Assembly (NCBI RefSeq): GCF_041435215.1
Contig: NZ_CP108394.1
Coordinates: forward strand, 7,750,001 to 7,814,000
Origin: Streptomyces sp. NBC_01314
GTDB lineage: Bacteria; Actinomycetota; Actinomycetes; Streptomycetales; Streptomycetaceae
Direction: 5' to 3'
Length of the DNA: 64,000 nucleotides
The notes beneath the pieces were generated by a model. It saw nothing but the letters and a program-made list of their open reading frames with translations, did not search any database and was not told where the DNA came from. Positions 36,691-44,593 of the stretch are shown here, piece by piece. The first letter of the stretch is position 1; each line of letters starts with the position of its first letter. Made by a program: the position numbers and the translations under genes.

Positions 36691-37478
36691 GCGCCGACCG
36701 CCGGGCGCAGCCGGAGTCCCTGCATGCCACCGTCGACGGCGAGGGCGATGCCGGTGACGGAGGCCGCGGCGGGGCTCGCCAGGTAGACCACGGCCGCCGC
36801 CACCTCGTCCGCGGTGACCAGGCGGCCCAGGGGCTGGCGTGCGTCGAGGGCGGCGCGTTCCGCCTCCGGGTCGTCCGCGGCGTCCAGGAGCCGGGTCACC
36901 CAGGGTGTGTCGGCGGTGCCGGGGTTGACGCAGTTGACGCGGATGCCCTCACGGACGTGGTCCGCGGCCATCGCCAGGGTCAGCGACAGGACCGCGCCCT
37001 TGCTGGCGGAGTACAGGGCGCGCCGGGGGAGGCCCGTGGTGGCCGCGATGGAGCATGTGTTGACGACCGCCGCGTGCGACGAGCGCCGTAGATACGGCAG
37101 GGCGGCGCGGGTGGTGCGCACCGTCCCGAGGAGGTTGATGTCGAGGACGCGGTGCCACTCCTCGTCCGGGTTGTCCTCGACGGTACCGACGGCGCCGATG
37201 CCCGCGTTGTTGACCAGGATGTCCAGGCCGCCGAGCTGCCCGGCAGCGGTCTCCACGGCGACGCGTACCGAGGCGTCGTCGCCGAGGTCGGCCTCGATGG
37301 CGATCAGCGGCTCGGGGGCGCCGGAGGGGTCGAGGTCGAGGACGGCCACCGTGGCGCCGTGCTCGGCCAGCATCCGGGACGTGGCCCGCCCGATCCCGGA
37401 CGCGCCGCCGGTGACGACGGCCTTGAGCCCTGACAGGCCGCTCAAACTGCTCAACTTGCTCAAGGGGGCGCCTTTCAC
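36687..37478 (-). CDS. SDR dehydrogenase, probably 2-keto-3-deoxy-L-fuconate type
   Basis: 263 residues. Classical SDR motifs: TGGASGIG at 23-30, ILVNNAG near 88-93 and the catalytic Ser143, Tyr156 and Lys160 in YSASK. An acidic residue after the second strand (VLDLDPSG) suggests NAD rather than NADP. The N-terminus has a repeated SLSGLSG stretch. Both ends overlap neighbours by 4 bp (aldo/keto reductase and FAH-family gene). In non-phosphorylating fucose or rhamnose pathways an SDR of this kind oxidises the 2-keto-3-deoxy acid at C4, creating the substrate of the next hydrolase. A role at the first oxidation step is the alternative. Confidence 0.87.
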   Translation of the reverse strand: MKGAPLSKLSSLSGLSGLKAVVTGGASGIGRATSRMLAEHGATVAVLDLDPSGAPEPLIAIEADLGDDASVRVAVETAAGQLGGLDILVNNAGIGAVGTVEDNPDEEWHRVLDINLLGTVRTTRAALPYLRRSSHAAVVNTCSIAATTGLPRRALYSASKGAVLSLTLAMAADHVREGIRVNCVNPGTADTPWVTRLLDAADDPEAERAALDARQPLGRLVTADEVAAAVVYLASPAAASVTGIALAVDGGMQGLRLRPAVGA

Positions 37479-38326
37479 GCTTGGCCGAAGGTCTGGCGCT
37501 GGGCGCCGAGGCCGTCCACGGAGAGCTCGACGGTGTCGCCGGCGCGGAGGTAGGGGGTCCCGGGGAGGCCGAGGGCCACGCCCGCAGGCGTCCCGGTGTT
37601 GATCACGTCACCCGGCTCCAGAACCATGTACCGGCTCAGGTAGGACACGATGTGGCCGACCGGGAAGATCATGTCGCTGGTGTGGCCGTCCTGCCGCTTC
37701 ACCCCGTCGACGCTCAGGTGCAGCCCGAGGTCCTGCGGATCGCCCACCTCGTCGGCGGTCACCAGCCACGGTCCGAGCGGGTTGAACGTCTCGCAGGACT
37801 TGCCCAGGTCCCACTGCGACGAGTACTCCAGCTGGAACTCGCGCTCGGAGACGTCGTGGCTGATCGCGTACCCCGCGATCACGCTCCGAGCTGCGTCCGG
37901 CCCGTCGAGGTAGCGGGCCCGCCGTCCGATGACGACCGCCAGCTCGACCTCCCAGTCGGTCTTCACCGAGCCGCGGGGAATCAGCACCTCGTCGAACGGC
38001 CCGACCACCGTGCCCGGGTCCTTCATGAACACCACCGGCCGCGGGGGGATCGCCGCGCCGGTCTCGGCGGCGTGGTCGCGGTAGTTCAGACCGACGCAGA
38101 CGATCTTGCCGGGGCGGGCTACGGGTGCTCCGATCCGTACTCCGTCCGCGTCCAGTTCGGGCAGTGCTCCCGCCGCGACCGCCGCCCGGGCCCGGTCGAC
38201 ACCGTCCGAGGCGAGGAAGGCGCCGTCGATGTCGGAGGTCACGGAGGACAGATCCAGCAGTCGGCCCTCCTCGGTGCGGACGGCGGGCCGCTCCTCGCCG
38301 GGCGCGCCGACTCGTAGAAGTCTCAC
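37475..38326 (-). CDS. FAH-family 2,4-diketo-3-deoxy-sugar-acid hydrolase
   Basis: 283 residues from the GTG at 38326, which has AAGGAG at good spacing; an ATG at 38344 lies upstream of that site. The fumarylacetoacetate-hydrolase fold is shown by KIVCVGLNYRDHA, PVVFMKDPGTVVGPFD, the metal motif DWEVELAVVIG (Glu126, Glu128) and IAGYAISHDVSERE. The end has VINTGTPAGVALG. In the L-fucose/L-rhamnose diketo route this family cleaves 2,4-diketo-3-deoxy-L-fuconate to pyruvate and L-lactate. Coupling to the SDR gene by a 4 bp overlap supports that pairing. Confidence 0.88.
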   Translation of the reverse strand: MRLLRVGAPGEERPAVRTEEGRLLDLSSVTSDIDGAFLASDGVDRARAAVAAGALPELDADGVRIGAPVARPGKIVCVGLNYRDHAAETGAAIPPRPVVFMKDPGTVVGPFDEVLIPRGSVKTDWEVELAVVIGRRARYLDGPDAARSVIAGYAISHDVSEREFQLEYSSQWDLGKSCETFNPLGPWLVTADEVGDPQDLGLHLSVDGVKRQDGHTSDMIFPVGHIVSYLSRYMVLEPGDVINTGTPAGVALGLPGTPYLRAGDTVELSVDGLGAQRQTFGQA

Positions 38327-38453
38327 TGGGCGTCTCCTTGCCATGGGTGGTTGTCGGGTGGCTGTCGCCGAGGGGGAGATGCGCGGCCGACGGCCGTCAC
38401 CGCACGTCGAGCCGGTCGATCACCAGCACGGGCAATCGAGGCGCTGCCGACCG

Positions 38454-38792
38454 TCACGGTGCGCCGGGATCGCTCAGATGCCAGATCTCGGTCAGGTCCG
38501 ACCAACTGCCCCCGGTGCCGGTATCGGCCCAGGGCTCCTGGCAGGGGCCGGTGAGCTTCCACCAGGCCCGGGTGGCCGTGTCGGCGCCGATCGCGGCCAT
38601 GTCGGCCTCGAAGGCGTCGCCGTGGTACTCGAAGTAGCCGAACAGCGTGTCCTCGCGCAGAAAGATGCTGTAGTTGCGGATGTTCGCGGCCCGCAGCGAG
38701 GCCTCGACGCCCGGCCAGACCGCGGAGTGCAGGCGCAGATACAGCTCACGGTGCTCGGGCCGCAGACGGACCGTCTGGGCAACGCGTTTCAT
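38454..38792 (-). CDS. L-rhamnose-mutarotase-family protein (RhaM/YiiL type)
   Basis: 112 residues, the normal size. MKRVAQTVRLRPEHRELYLR, HSAVWPGVEASL, IRNYSIFLREDTLFGYFEY and the C-terminal WWKLTGPCQEPW are the family landmarks; the conserved His of LRLHSAVWP is present. The family interconverts anomers of 6-deoxyhexoses such as L-rhamnose, and members in fucose operons may act on L-fucose. It precedes the FAH gene by 127 bp and follows the permease gene across a repeat-rich 217 bp gap. Confidence 0.88.
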   Translation of the reverse strand: MKRVAQTVRLRPEHRELYLRLHSAVWPGVEASLRAANIRNYSIFLREDTLFGYFEYHGDAFEADMAAIGADTATRAWWKLTGPCQEPWADTGTGGSWSDLTEIWHLSDPGAP

Positions 38793-38807
38793 CGGGGGTC
38801 CCTTCTG

Positions 38808-38834
38808 GTGAGTGAGTGAGTGAGTGAGTGTGAG
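38808..38834. repeat. GTGA microsatellite
   Basis: GTGA is repeated five to six times immediately upstream of the mutarotase ribosome site, inside the operon. Tetranucleotide runs of this length are unusual in such GC-rich DNA. Confidence 0.85.
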
Positions 38835-38895
38835 CGGCGTTGCCGGACAGCCCGCCATGGGCCTGCCCGGTGACGCACTGGCGTGGCTGTCCGCA

Positions 38896-38946
38896 CGGCG
38901 TGGGGCTCGACGCGGCGTGGGGCTTGGCACGGCGTGGGGTTTGGCA
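38896..38946. repeat. Tandem repeat, 17 bp unit, three copies
   Basis: CGGCGTGGGGCTCGACG, CGGCGTGGGGCTTGGCA (one base later) and CGGCGTGGGGTTTGGCA lie between the permease stop and the mutarotase start. No hairpin of terminator strength is formed by the units. Confidence 0.8.
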
Positions 38947-39009
38947 CGACACCGACGTCAGGGAACGCCGGTTGAATACGGCGGAGGCGCCAAGGGTGCG
39001 GCTGCCGCC

Positions 39010-39975
39010 TCACTCCTTCGTCGCGCCGGCGAGCATGCCGGACACGAGAGCGCGTTGGGAGAAGAGGAACACGAGCAGAACGGGGACGATGGTCACCAGG
39101 GTGGCCAGGGCCAGTTCGGGCCGCATGATCTGGTTTCCCGTGCCGCTGGAGGTGTTGAACAGCGGCGAGGCGGCGAGCAGGTTGTTCAGCCCCACCTGCG
39201 CCGGGTATTGGGAGCTGTCGGGCAGCATCACGAACGGCAGGAAGAAGTTGTTCCAGTTGCCGACGAAGTTGAAGAAGCCGACCAGGGCGATCACGGGCTT
39301 GGCCAGCGGCATCGCGATGAGCCGGAAGACCTGCCACTCGGAGCACCCGTCGATCCGCGCGGCGGACAGCAGGTCGGAGGGGATGTTGGAGGAGAAGTAG
39401 ATGTAGGTGAGGTAGACCCCGAACGGGAAGAACGAGAAGGGCAGGATCACCGACCAGACCGTGCCGTCCAGGTGCACGGCGTTCATCCCCAGGTACAGGG
39501 GCAGCACCATCGCGGCCGTAGGCATGAGCATCACGAGCATGGTGATGGTCAGCAGCATCCGTCGCCCGATGAACCGGGTGAGAGCCAGCGCGTACCCGGC
39601 GGGGATCGACGTCACCAGGGTCACGACCAGCGCGCCGAACGTGTAGAGCGCCGAGTTCAGCAGCCAGGTGAGGATGGCGCCGTCCTGGAACGCGTAGAGG
39701 TGGTGCCAGGTGTCGGCGACCGCGCCGAGAGAGCCGAAGGAGAACGGGCTGTCCCGCACGATCTGGCTGTCGGTCTTGGTCGGGGCCAGCAGGAGCCACA
39801 CCACCGGCACACAGAAGAACAGCGCGGACAGGCCCATGACGATGAGCCAGGCCAGCCGGGCGGCCAGTGAGCTGGGGCGGCGCTTCCGGCGCATGGGCTT
39901 CCTCGGGCTGGTGCGGGCGCCGGCGGTACGGGGCGGCGGGGTTCGGCGGGCTGCGGTCGTGGTGGCTGTGGTCAT
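39010..39975 (-). CDS. ABC sugar permease, MalG type, 6-deoxyhexose operon
   Basis: 321 residues from the ATG at 39975, which overlaps the upstream stop by 4 bp. A basic, Pro/Arg-rich N-terminus of about 40 residues precedes six spans. The EAA loop reads LSAARIDGCSEWQVFRLIAMP, and the C-terminus is SQRALVSGMLAGATKE. It pairs with the permease at 39972-40892 for uptake of the sugar or of fucosylated oligosaccharides. As in the other two importers here, no ATPase gene accompanies it. Confidence 0.92.
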   Translation of the reverse strand: MTTATTTAARRTPPPRTAGARTSPRKPMRRKRRPSSLAARLAWLIVMGLSALFFCVPVVWLLLAPTKTDSQIVRDSPFSFGSLGAVADTWHHLYAFQDGAILTWLLNSALYTFGALVVTLVTSIPAGYALALTRFIGRRMLLTITMLVMLMPTAAMVLPLYLGMNAVHLDGTVWSVILPFSFFPFGVYLTYIYFSSNIPSDLLSAARIDGCSEWQVFRLIAMPLAKPVIALVGFFNFVGNWNNFFLPFVMLPDSSQYPAQVGLNNLLAASPLFNTSSGTGNQIMRPELALATLVTIVPVLLVFLFSQRALVSGMLAGATKE

Positions 39976-40892
39976 CCTTCGTCCCTGTCGAACAGGCCGG
40001 TGCGGAAGACGACGAGCGCCGCGCAGGCGAGGCCCAGGACGAGGAGGTCGACGGAGAGCGCCGCCGCGCCGTTGAAGTCGCCTGCCTGGAAGGCGTACTG
40101 GTAGGAGAGCTGGTTCGGTGACCAGCTGTCGGGGATCATGCCCCAGCTGGCGAGGGAGACCAGTTGCGGCTCGACGAAGAGCTGGGTGCCGGCCGCGAAG
40201 GCCAGGATCAGCATGTACGCGATCCACTTGGTGATCATCGGGATCTGGATGCGCAGGGCGATCTGTAGCGTGTTGGCGCCGTCGATGCGGGCGGCCTCCA
40301 GGATCTCGTCCGGGATGCTGTTGAGCGCGCCGTACATGACCACGATCCAGCCGCCGGCCCCGGTCCAGAAGGCGATGACCGTGAACAGCACCGGCAGGTG
40401 GCCGGGGGCGTTGACCTGGGCGAGGGTGTTCCAGCCGAATCCCTTCAGCAGCCAGCCGACGGGGCTGGCGGCCGGGTCGAGGAGGATCAGGAAGAGCAGG
40501 ACGCTCGCCACCCCGGCGAGGGCACCCGGCAGGTAGAACAGGAACCGCAGGCCGGTGGAGGCCCTGCGCATGCGGCCGTGCAGCATCAGGGAGAGCAGCA
40601 CCACCAGGATCATCAGGCTGGCCAGCCAGACCACCAGGTACAGGCCGATGTGGAGAAAGGCCGGTACGAAGCGGTAGTCGGTGAACGTCCGGGTGAAGTT
40701 GCCGAGCCCGACGAGCTGGTTGCGGGAGTTGGACAGCGCCAGCCACACCGCGTAACAGGTGGGCAGGACGCCGAAGGCGAGCAGGAGGAGGACATAGCCG
40801 GAGACGAAGACGTAACCGGCGCGTCCGACCGGGTTGCGGGCCGAGCGGCCGCCGCGGCGGCCGCTCCGCTCCGTTGCGAGGTGGGTGGTCAT
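39972..40892 (-). CDS. ABC sugar permease, MalF type, 6-deoxyhexose operon
   Basis: 306 residues with six predicted spans (for example YVFVSGYVLLLLAFGVLPTC). The EAA loop is LEAARIDGANTLQIALRIQIP. The periplasmic loop around QLVGLGNFTRTFTD is typical for MalF-type subunits. The gene starts 12 bp after the binding protein gene and overlaps the next permease by 4 bp. Confidence 0.92.
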   Translation of the reverse strand: MTTHLATERSGRRGGRSARNPVGRAGYVFVSGYVLLLLAFGVLPTCYAVWLALSNSRNQLVGLGNFTRTFTDYRFVPAFLHIGLYLVVWLASLMILVVLLSLMLHGRMRRASTGLRFLFYLPGALAGVASVLLFLILLDPAASPVGWLLKGFGWNTLAQVNAPGHLPVLFTVIAFWTGAGGWIVVMYGALNSIPDEILEAARIDGANTLQIALRIQIPMITKWIAYMLILAFAAGTQLFVEPQLVSLASWGMIPDSWSPNQLSYQYAFQAGDFNGAAALSVDLLVLGLACAALVVFRTGLFDRDEG

Positions 40893-40904
40893 CGGTCCGC
40901 TTCG

Positions 40905-42269
40905 CTAGTTGACGGTGTATCCGAGGGACTTGGCCTTGTCGGTGATGGCCGTCTGCCAGGTGCCCAGGGTGTCGGTGAGGGTCTTGCCCGAGTTCAGGGC
41001 CGGGATCACGGTGGAGGAGTAGATCGCTTCCTGGCTGTACTGGGTGGCGGACCAGCCGGGCCAGATCAGTTCCGCCGCCTCCTGGAAGGCGGGGCTGACG
41101 TCCTCGGCGAAGTAGCCGGTCCTCTGCTGGCCGGCGAGCCAGGCGACGGCTGCCTGCTTGTACGCGGGATAGGTGCCCGCGGTGGCCTGGTAGGCCTTGG
41201 AGGTCGCCATCCAGGTCACCAGGTCGGAAGCCGCCTCGAGGTTCTTGCTGTGGGAGGAGACGAACCACAGCCCACCGCCGACGTTGCCGGTGTAGTTCTT
41301 GGCGTCGCCCTCGAACTTCAGCGGTGAGGCGGCGGCGATCTGCCCCTCGGGGATCTTGAAGGTGGAGTTGAAGAGCACCTGGCCGTACCAGGAGGGGCCG
41401 GGGAGCATGAGGACCTTGCTCGCCTTGTTCTTGATGAAACCGGCGCTGAAGACGGTGTCCTTGGAGACCGAGCCCTTGGCGATCAGGCTGTCGAGCAGCT
41501 CGGCCATCCGGGTGCACCTGGAATCCTGCAGGTCGACCTTGACCTTCTTGGCGCCGGTCGCCGTGCTGGCGGGGCACTGGCTCGCCCAGAAGTACACCTC
41601 GGGGCTCCAGGCGTCCCCGGCGGTTCCGACCAGGTAGCCGGGGTGCTCCTTGGCGACCTTCTTGCCGAGTGCCTGGTACTCCTCCCAGGTGGTCGGGACG
41701 GAGTACCCGAACCTGTCCAGGAGCTTCTTGTTGTACCAGAGCACGTTCTGGGCCAGGTCGTTGCGCAGGCAGTAGGTGTCGCCGTCGAAGGTGCAGGGGT
41801 TGAGCGCGCCGTCGGCGAAGCCCTTGAGCGTGGACCGGGAGACCACGTCCTGGTTGAGGGGCGCGGCATAGGGGCTCTTGCCCTGGGATGCCCAGCTGGC
41901 GTCGTTGACATTGGCGCTGAAGGCGACGTCGGGCCACCCGCTGCCGGTCCGGTCGAACAGCTGGACCTTGGTCTGCAGGTCGTTGGCGCCGTTGGCGTCC
42001 CCGCTGTACGTGACGATCTTGATCTTCACGCCCGGGTGCGACTTCTGGTACGCCTGCACGCCGGGCACCCGGGTGGCGTCCGCCCAGACCGTGATCTCGC
42101 TGCCGTCCTTCTGCGCGACAGGTTCGAAGGCGTCGGGGGAGGAAGTCGTCGCGGGTGTGGGGTCCGCGCTGCCGCAGGCGGCGAGCACGAGCAGGGAGAC
42201 GGCGCCCAGGACGGCGGCGGCCGTGTGTCTGAGCTGGCGGCGGGAGGAAACCGGAACGTCGTCGTTCAT
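40905..42269 (-). CDS. ABC sugar-binding lipoprotein, 6-deoxyhexose operon
   Basis: 454 residues. SSRRQLRH then a hydrophobic run and lipobox LAAC (Cys32) indicate a lipoprotein, possibly with a twin-arginine signal. The mature part is a type 1 solute-binding protein: ITVWADATRVPGVQAYQKSH, GSGWPDVAFSANVNDASW and a long C-terminal domain. Three or more Cys residues (NPCTFDGDTYCLRND, ASQCPAS, DSRCTRM) suggest disulfides, which is unusual for this family. It is the second gene of the operon, 103 bp behind the dehydratase gene. Confidence 0.92.
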   Translation of the reverse strand: MNDDVPVSSRRQLRHTAAAVLGAVSLLVLAACGSADPTPATTSSPDAFEPVAQKDGSEITVWADATRVPGVQAYQKSHPGVKIKIVTYSGDANGANDLQTKVQLFDRTGSGWPDVAFSANVNDASWASQGKSPYAAPLNQDVVSRSTLKGFADGALNPCTFDGDTYCLRNDLAQNVLWYNKKLLDRFGYSVPTTWEEYQALGKKVAKEHPGYLVGTAGDAWSPEVYFWASQCPASTATGAKKVKVDLQDSRCTRMAELLDSLIAKGSVSKDTVFSAGFIKNKASKVLMLPGPSWYGQVLFNSTFKIPEGQIAAASPLKFEGDAKNYTGNVGGGLWFVSSHSKNLEAASDLVTWMATSKAYQATAGTYPAYKQAAVAWLAGQQRTGYFAEDVSPAFQEAAELIWPGWSATQYSQEAIYSSTVIPALNSGKTLTDTLGTWQTAITDKAKSLGYTVN

Positions 42270-42372
42270 GACTGACCTCGGATCTTGGGAAATGGCGCAC
42301 AGCGGTGAGAGGCGCCGCGTTCGGGGTGTTCGGGCTGTTCGGGACAGGCGGTCGGGTCCGGGGCTCCGGTCA

Positions 42373-43497
42373 TCAGGCCCGGGGCGGGGTGACGGTCTCC
42401 TTGTCGACAAATTTCTGAAGGGTGGGAGGGTAGTCCAGGCCCGCCGGAAGGGCGACGCCCGGACCGGTGGGGGCATGGACGAGGCCGTGGGCGTCGATGC
42501 CGCTCTCACGGCTGATGGGATTGCCCATGACCAGCGACTCGTAGTAGGTGGTGTTCGAGATGGCCATGCACAGGTGCCGGTTGGGGATCTCCGGCCCGTG
42601 CACCTCCGCGCGCAGCCGGTAGGCGTCGGCGAGGTGGGCGGTGCGCATCGCGCCGGTGAAGCCGCCGCGCAGTTGGGTGGAGGCGCGGACTCCGAAGGTG
42701 GCGGCGCCGGCCTGGATGAAATCGGCCGAGTTCATGTGCGCCCCGTCGGAGGTCTCGGCCACCAGGAGGGGAACGGCCACCGCGTCGGCGAGACGCTTGT
42801 ACGCGGTGACACTGAACTCCCTCATCGGCTCCTCGTACCAGAGGTAGTCGGCGTCCGAGAGGGCGTGCCCGAGATGGATCGCGTCGGGGAGGTCGAAGCC
42901 GGCCGACCCGTCGAACATCAGCGGGATGTCGTCCCCCACATGTTCACGCAGAGCCACCGACAGGCGGGCGTCGCGGCGGGCGTCACCCCAGGCGTGGAGC
43001 TTGATGGCCGGGTAGCCGAGCTCCAGGGCCTGGTCGGCGATGTCCAGGTACTCCTCGACCGAGGAGTAGGTGACAGTGGAGGCGTACGCGGGTATCGAGG
43101 TGCGGTAACCGCCGAGCATCTGCCAGGTGGGCCGGTCGGCGAGTCGTCCGGCCAGGTCCCACAGTGCGGTGTCGACCAGCCCCAGCAGATAGAGCGGCAG
43201 CTCCTCCGTGCGGTCCAGCTCCCACATGCGGTGCCAGAGCCATTCCCGCTGCAGGGGATCCTGCCCCACCAATTCCGTGCGCAGTACGCGGTCCAGCAGG
43301 TCCGCCAGGATGACCCCGCTGCCCCGCCGAGGGGACATCGCCACCCCCTCGACCCCGTCGTCCGTGCGGATGCGCAGCACCGCGGCCTCGCCTTCGGACG
43401 GGCTGCCCAGGAGACCGTCCCGCCAGACGAAGGGCGGACTGGCTCCCGGCACCCGGACCGGATGGCACTCGACTTCGGCAATGCGCACGGCTTGCAC
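42373..43497 (-). CDS. Enolase-superfamily sugar-acid dehydratase (mandelate racemase group)
   Basis: 374 residues. An N-terminal capping domain is followed by the barrel with AIKLHAWG (Lys166 and His168 of the KxH motif), metal ligands Asp196 (LMFDGS), Glu222 or Glu223 (YEEP) and Glu248 (VAETS), and His300 (AEVHG) as the likely base. Enzymes with these residues dehydrate acid sugars; in this operon L-fuconate or a related 6-deoxyhexonate is the obvious substrate, giving the 2-keto-3-deoxy acid. It is the first gene of the operon, divergent from the GntR regulator, with one operator candidate between them. Confidence 0.88.
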   Translation of the reverse strand: MQAVRIAEVECHPVRVPGASPPFVWRDGLLGSPSEGEAAVLRIRTDDGVEGVAMSPRRGSGVILADLLDRVLRTELVGQDPLQREWLWHRMWELDRTEELPLYLLGLVDTALWDLAGRLADRPTWQMLGGYRTSIPAYASTVTYSSVEEYLDIADQALELGYPAIKLHAWGDARRDARLSVALREHVGDDIPLMFDGSAGFDLPDAIHLGHALSDADYLWYEEPMREFSVTAYKRLADAVAVPLLVAETSDGAHMNSADFIQAGAATFGVRASTQLRGGFTGAMRTAHLADAYRLRAEVHGPEIPNRHLCMAISNTTYYESLVMGNPISRESGIDAHGLVHAPTGPGVALPAGLDYPPTLQKFVDKETVTPPRA

Positions 43498-43544
43498 CCC
43501 TTGGAGCGGGAAGTACTGCTGCGAAATTTTCGTGTAACGTAAGT

Positions 43545-43556
43545 CGTCATACGAAT
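43545..43556. promoter_or_regulatory. GntR operator candidate, copy 1
   Basis: CGTCATACGAAT lies between the divergent dehydratase and GntR genes. Its reverse complement matches the site at 44480-44491 at 11 of 12 positions. The spacing of TAxxxC/GTCAT elements resembles FadR-subfamily GntR sites. Confidence 0.7.
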
Positions 43557-43616
43557 GCTGTCAAGAAGTCCCACGCAGTAGAATCGCCGTCATCCGTATC
43601 AGCAAGGGGGACCCAC

Positions 43617-44384
43617 ATGGCCAAGGACAGTGCCGGCGGAGCAGGGGAGCCTTCCGTCCTCAAGCCCTGGCCCAAGCGTCCGGCCCGACTGGCCCAGGCC
43701 GTCATGGAGAGCCTGACCGACACGATCGTGTCGGGCGTCATCCCCCCGGGCTCGACCCTGCCGGTCGAACCCGAGCTCTGCGAGACGTTCGGCGTCAGCC
43801 GCATCACCATCCGCGAGGCGGTCAAGTCCCTGGAGGCCAAGGGGCTGGTTCTCGCCCGGCAGGGCTACGGCACCACCGTCACCCCGCCCGAGGAATGGAA
43901 CCTCCTCGACCCCGTCGTGCTCGCCGCGACCGTCCAGCATGACGACCAACTCGTCGTCCTCGACCAGTTGGTCGACATCCGGTCGACGCTGGAAGCCCAG
44001 ATGACAGCCCAGGCCGCGGAGCTGGCCACCGACGACGACCTGCGAGCCATCGAGCGGCTGCTCGCCCGGCTCGACGAGGAGACCGCCGTCCCGGCACGCT
44101 TCGTCGAGACCGATGTGGCCTTCCACGACCGGATCCTTCAGGCATCCCACAACAGGCTCGGGCGTTCCATCATCCGGATCCTCCACGCCCAGGCGCGCAC
44201 CACGTTCCTGTACAACGGCACTCCGGACGCGGCCGCGTGCGAGCGGGCCAACGCGGAGCACCGCGCGGTCGCCGAGCGGCTGCTGGCCCGGGACTCCGAG
44301 GGGGCCGCGCAGGCCATGGCGGCACACATCCAGACCGCCTGGAGCCGCCGCCGCTTGCCGAACGTCGGCTCGCCCGCCTCCTGA
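43617..44384 (+). CDS. GntR-family regulator, FadR subfamily
   Basis: 255 residues. A winged helix at about 25-90 (LAQAVMESLTDTIVSG, PELCETFGVSRITIREAVKS, ARQGYGTTV) is followed by an FCD helical domain (residues about 115-235) with Asp/His metal-ligand candidates in FVETDVAFHDRIL and NAEHRAVAERL. FadR-type repressors sense acidic metabolites, so 2-keto-3-deoxy-fuconate or a similar sugar acid is a reasonable inducer. It is divergent from the nine-gene operon and upstream of the beta-helix glycosidase, both of which have the same operator candidate. Confidence 0.92.
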   Translation: MAKDSAGGAGEPSVLKPWPKRPARLAQAVMESLTDTIVSGVIPPGSTLPVEPELCETFGVSRITIREAVKSLEAKGLVLARQGYGTTVTPPEEWNLLDPVVLAATVQHDDQLVVLDQLVDIRSTLEAQMTAQAAELATDDDLRAIERLLARLDEETAVPARFVETDVAFHDRILQASHNRLGRSIIRILHAQARTTFLYNGTPDAAACERANAEHRAVAERLLARDSEGAAQAMAAHIQTAWSRRRLPNVGSPAS

Positions 44385-44401
44385 GAGCACTCCCACCGAC
44401 T

Positions 44402-44429
44402 CGCCCCCGCGCCGCACAGGCCGGGGGCG
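44402..44429 (+). terminator. Hairpin after the GntR gene
   Basis: CGCCCCCG pairs with CGGGGGCG over a 12-base loop, 17 bp after the stop. Moderate stem. Confidence 0.5.
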
Positions 44430-44479
44430 TTCGCATGTCCAGGTCCGGCCGAGTCGGCAGTGCGCGACCTATTGACGAA

Positions 44480-44491
44480 ATTCATATGACG
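44480..44491. promoter_or_regulatory. GntR operator candidate, copy 2
   Basis: ATTCATATGACG is the reverse complement of the site at 43545 with one change. It lies 103 bp upstream of the beta-helix glycosidase start, suggesting that this gene belongs to the same regulon. Confidence 0.7.
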
Positions 44492-44593
44492 TCTAATGTT
44501 ACATCGCTATTACCCCTTCCCCCTCTTGTCGCTGGGCTCTCCCCTGCCCGCCAAGAGCACCACGGGCCCCCTGAACCTCCCGGAAGGTGTCAC

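Noticed and set aside
36983..38317. Plus-strand frames opposite the SDR and FAH genes
   Set aside because: Antisense shadows; the minus-strand genes have complete motifs and 4 bp overlaps.
39010..42300. A 1096-codon minus-strand frame across binding protein and permeases
   Set aside because: Only its last 321 codons are the real MalG-type permease. The upstream part is a shadow of genes in another frame, and the permease start at 39975 is fixed by an ATGA overlap.
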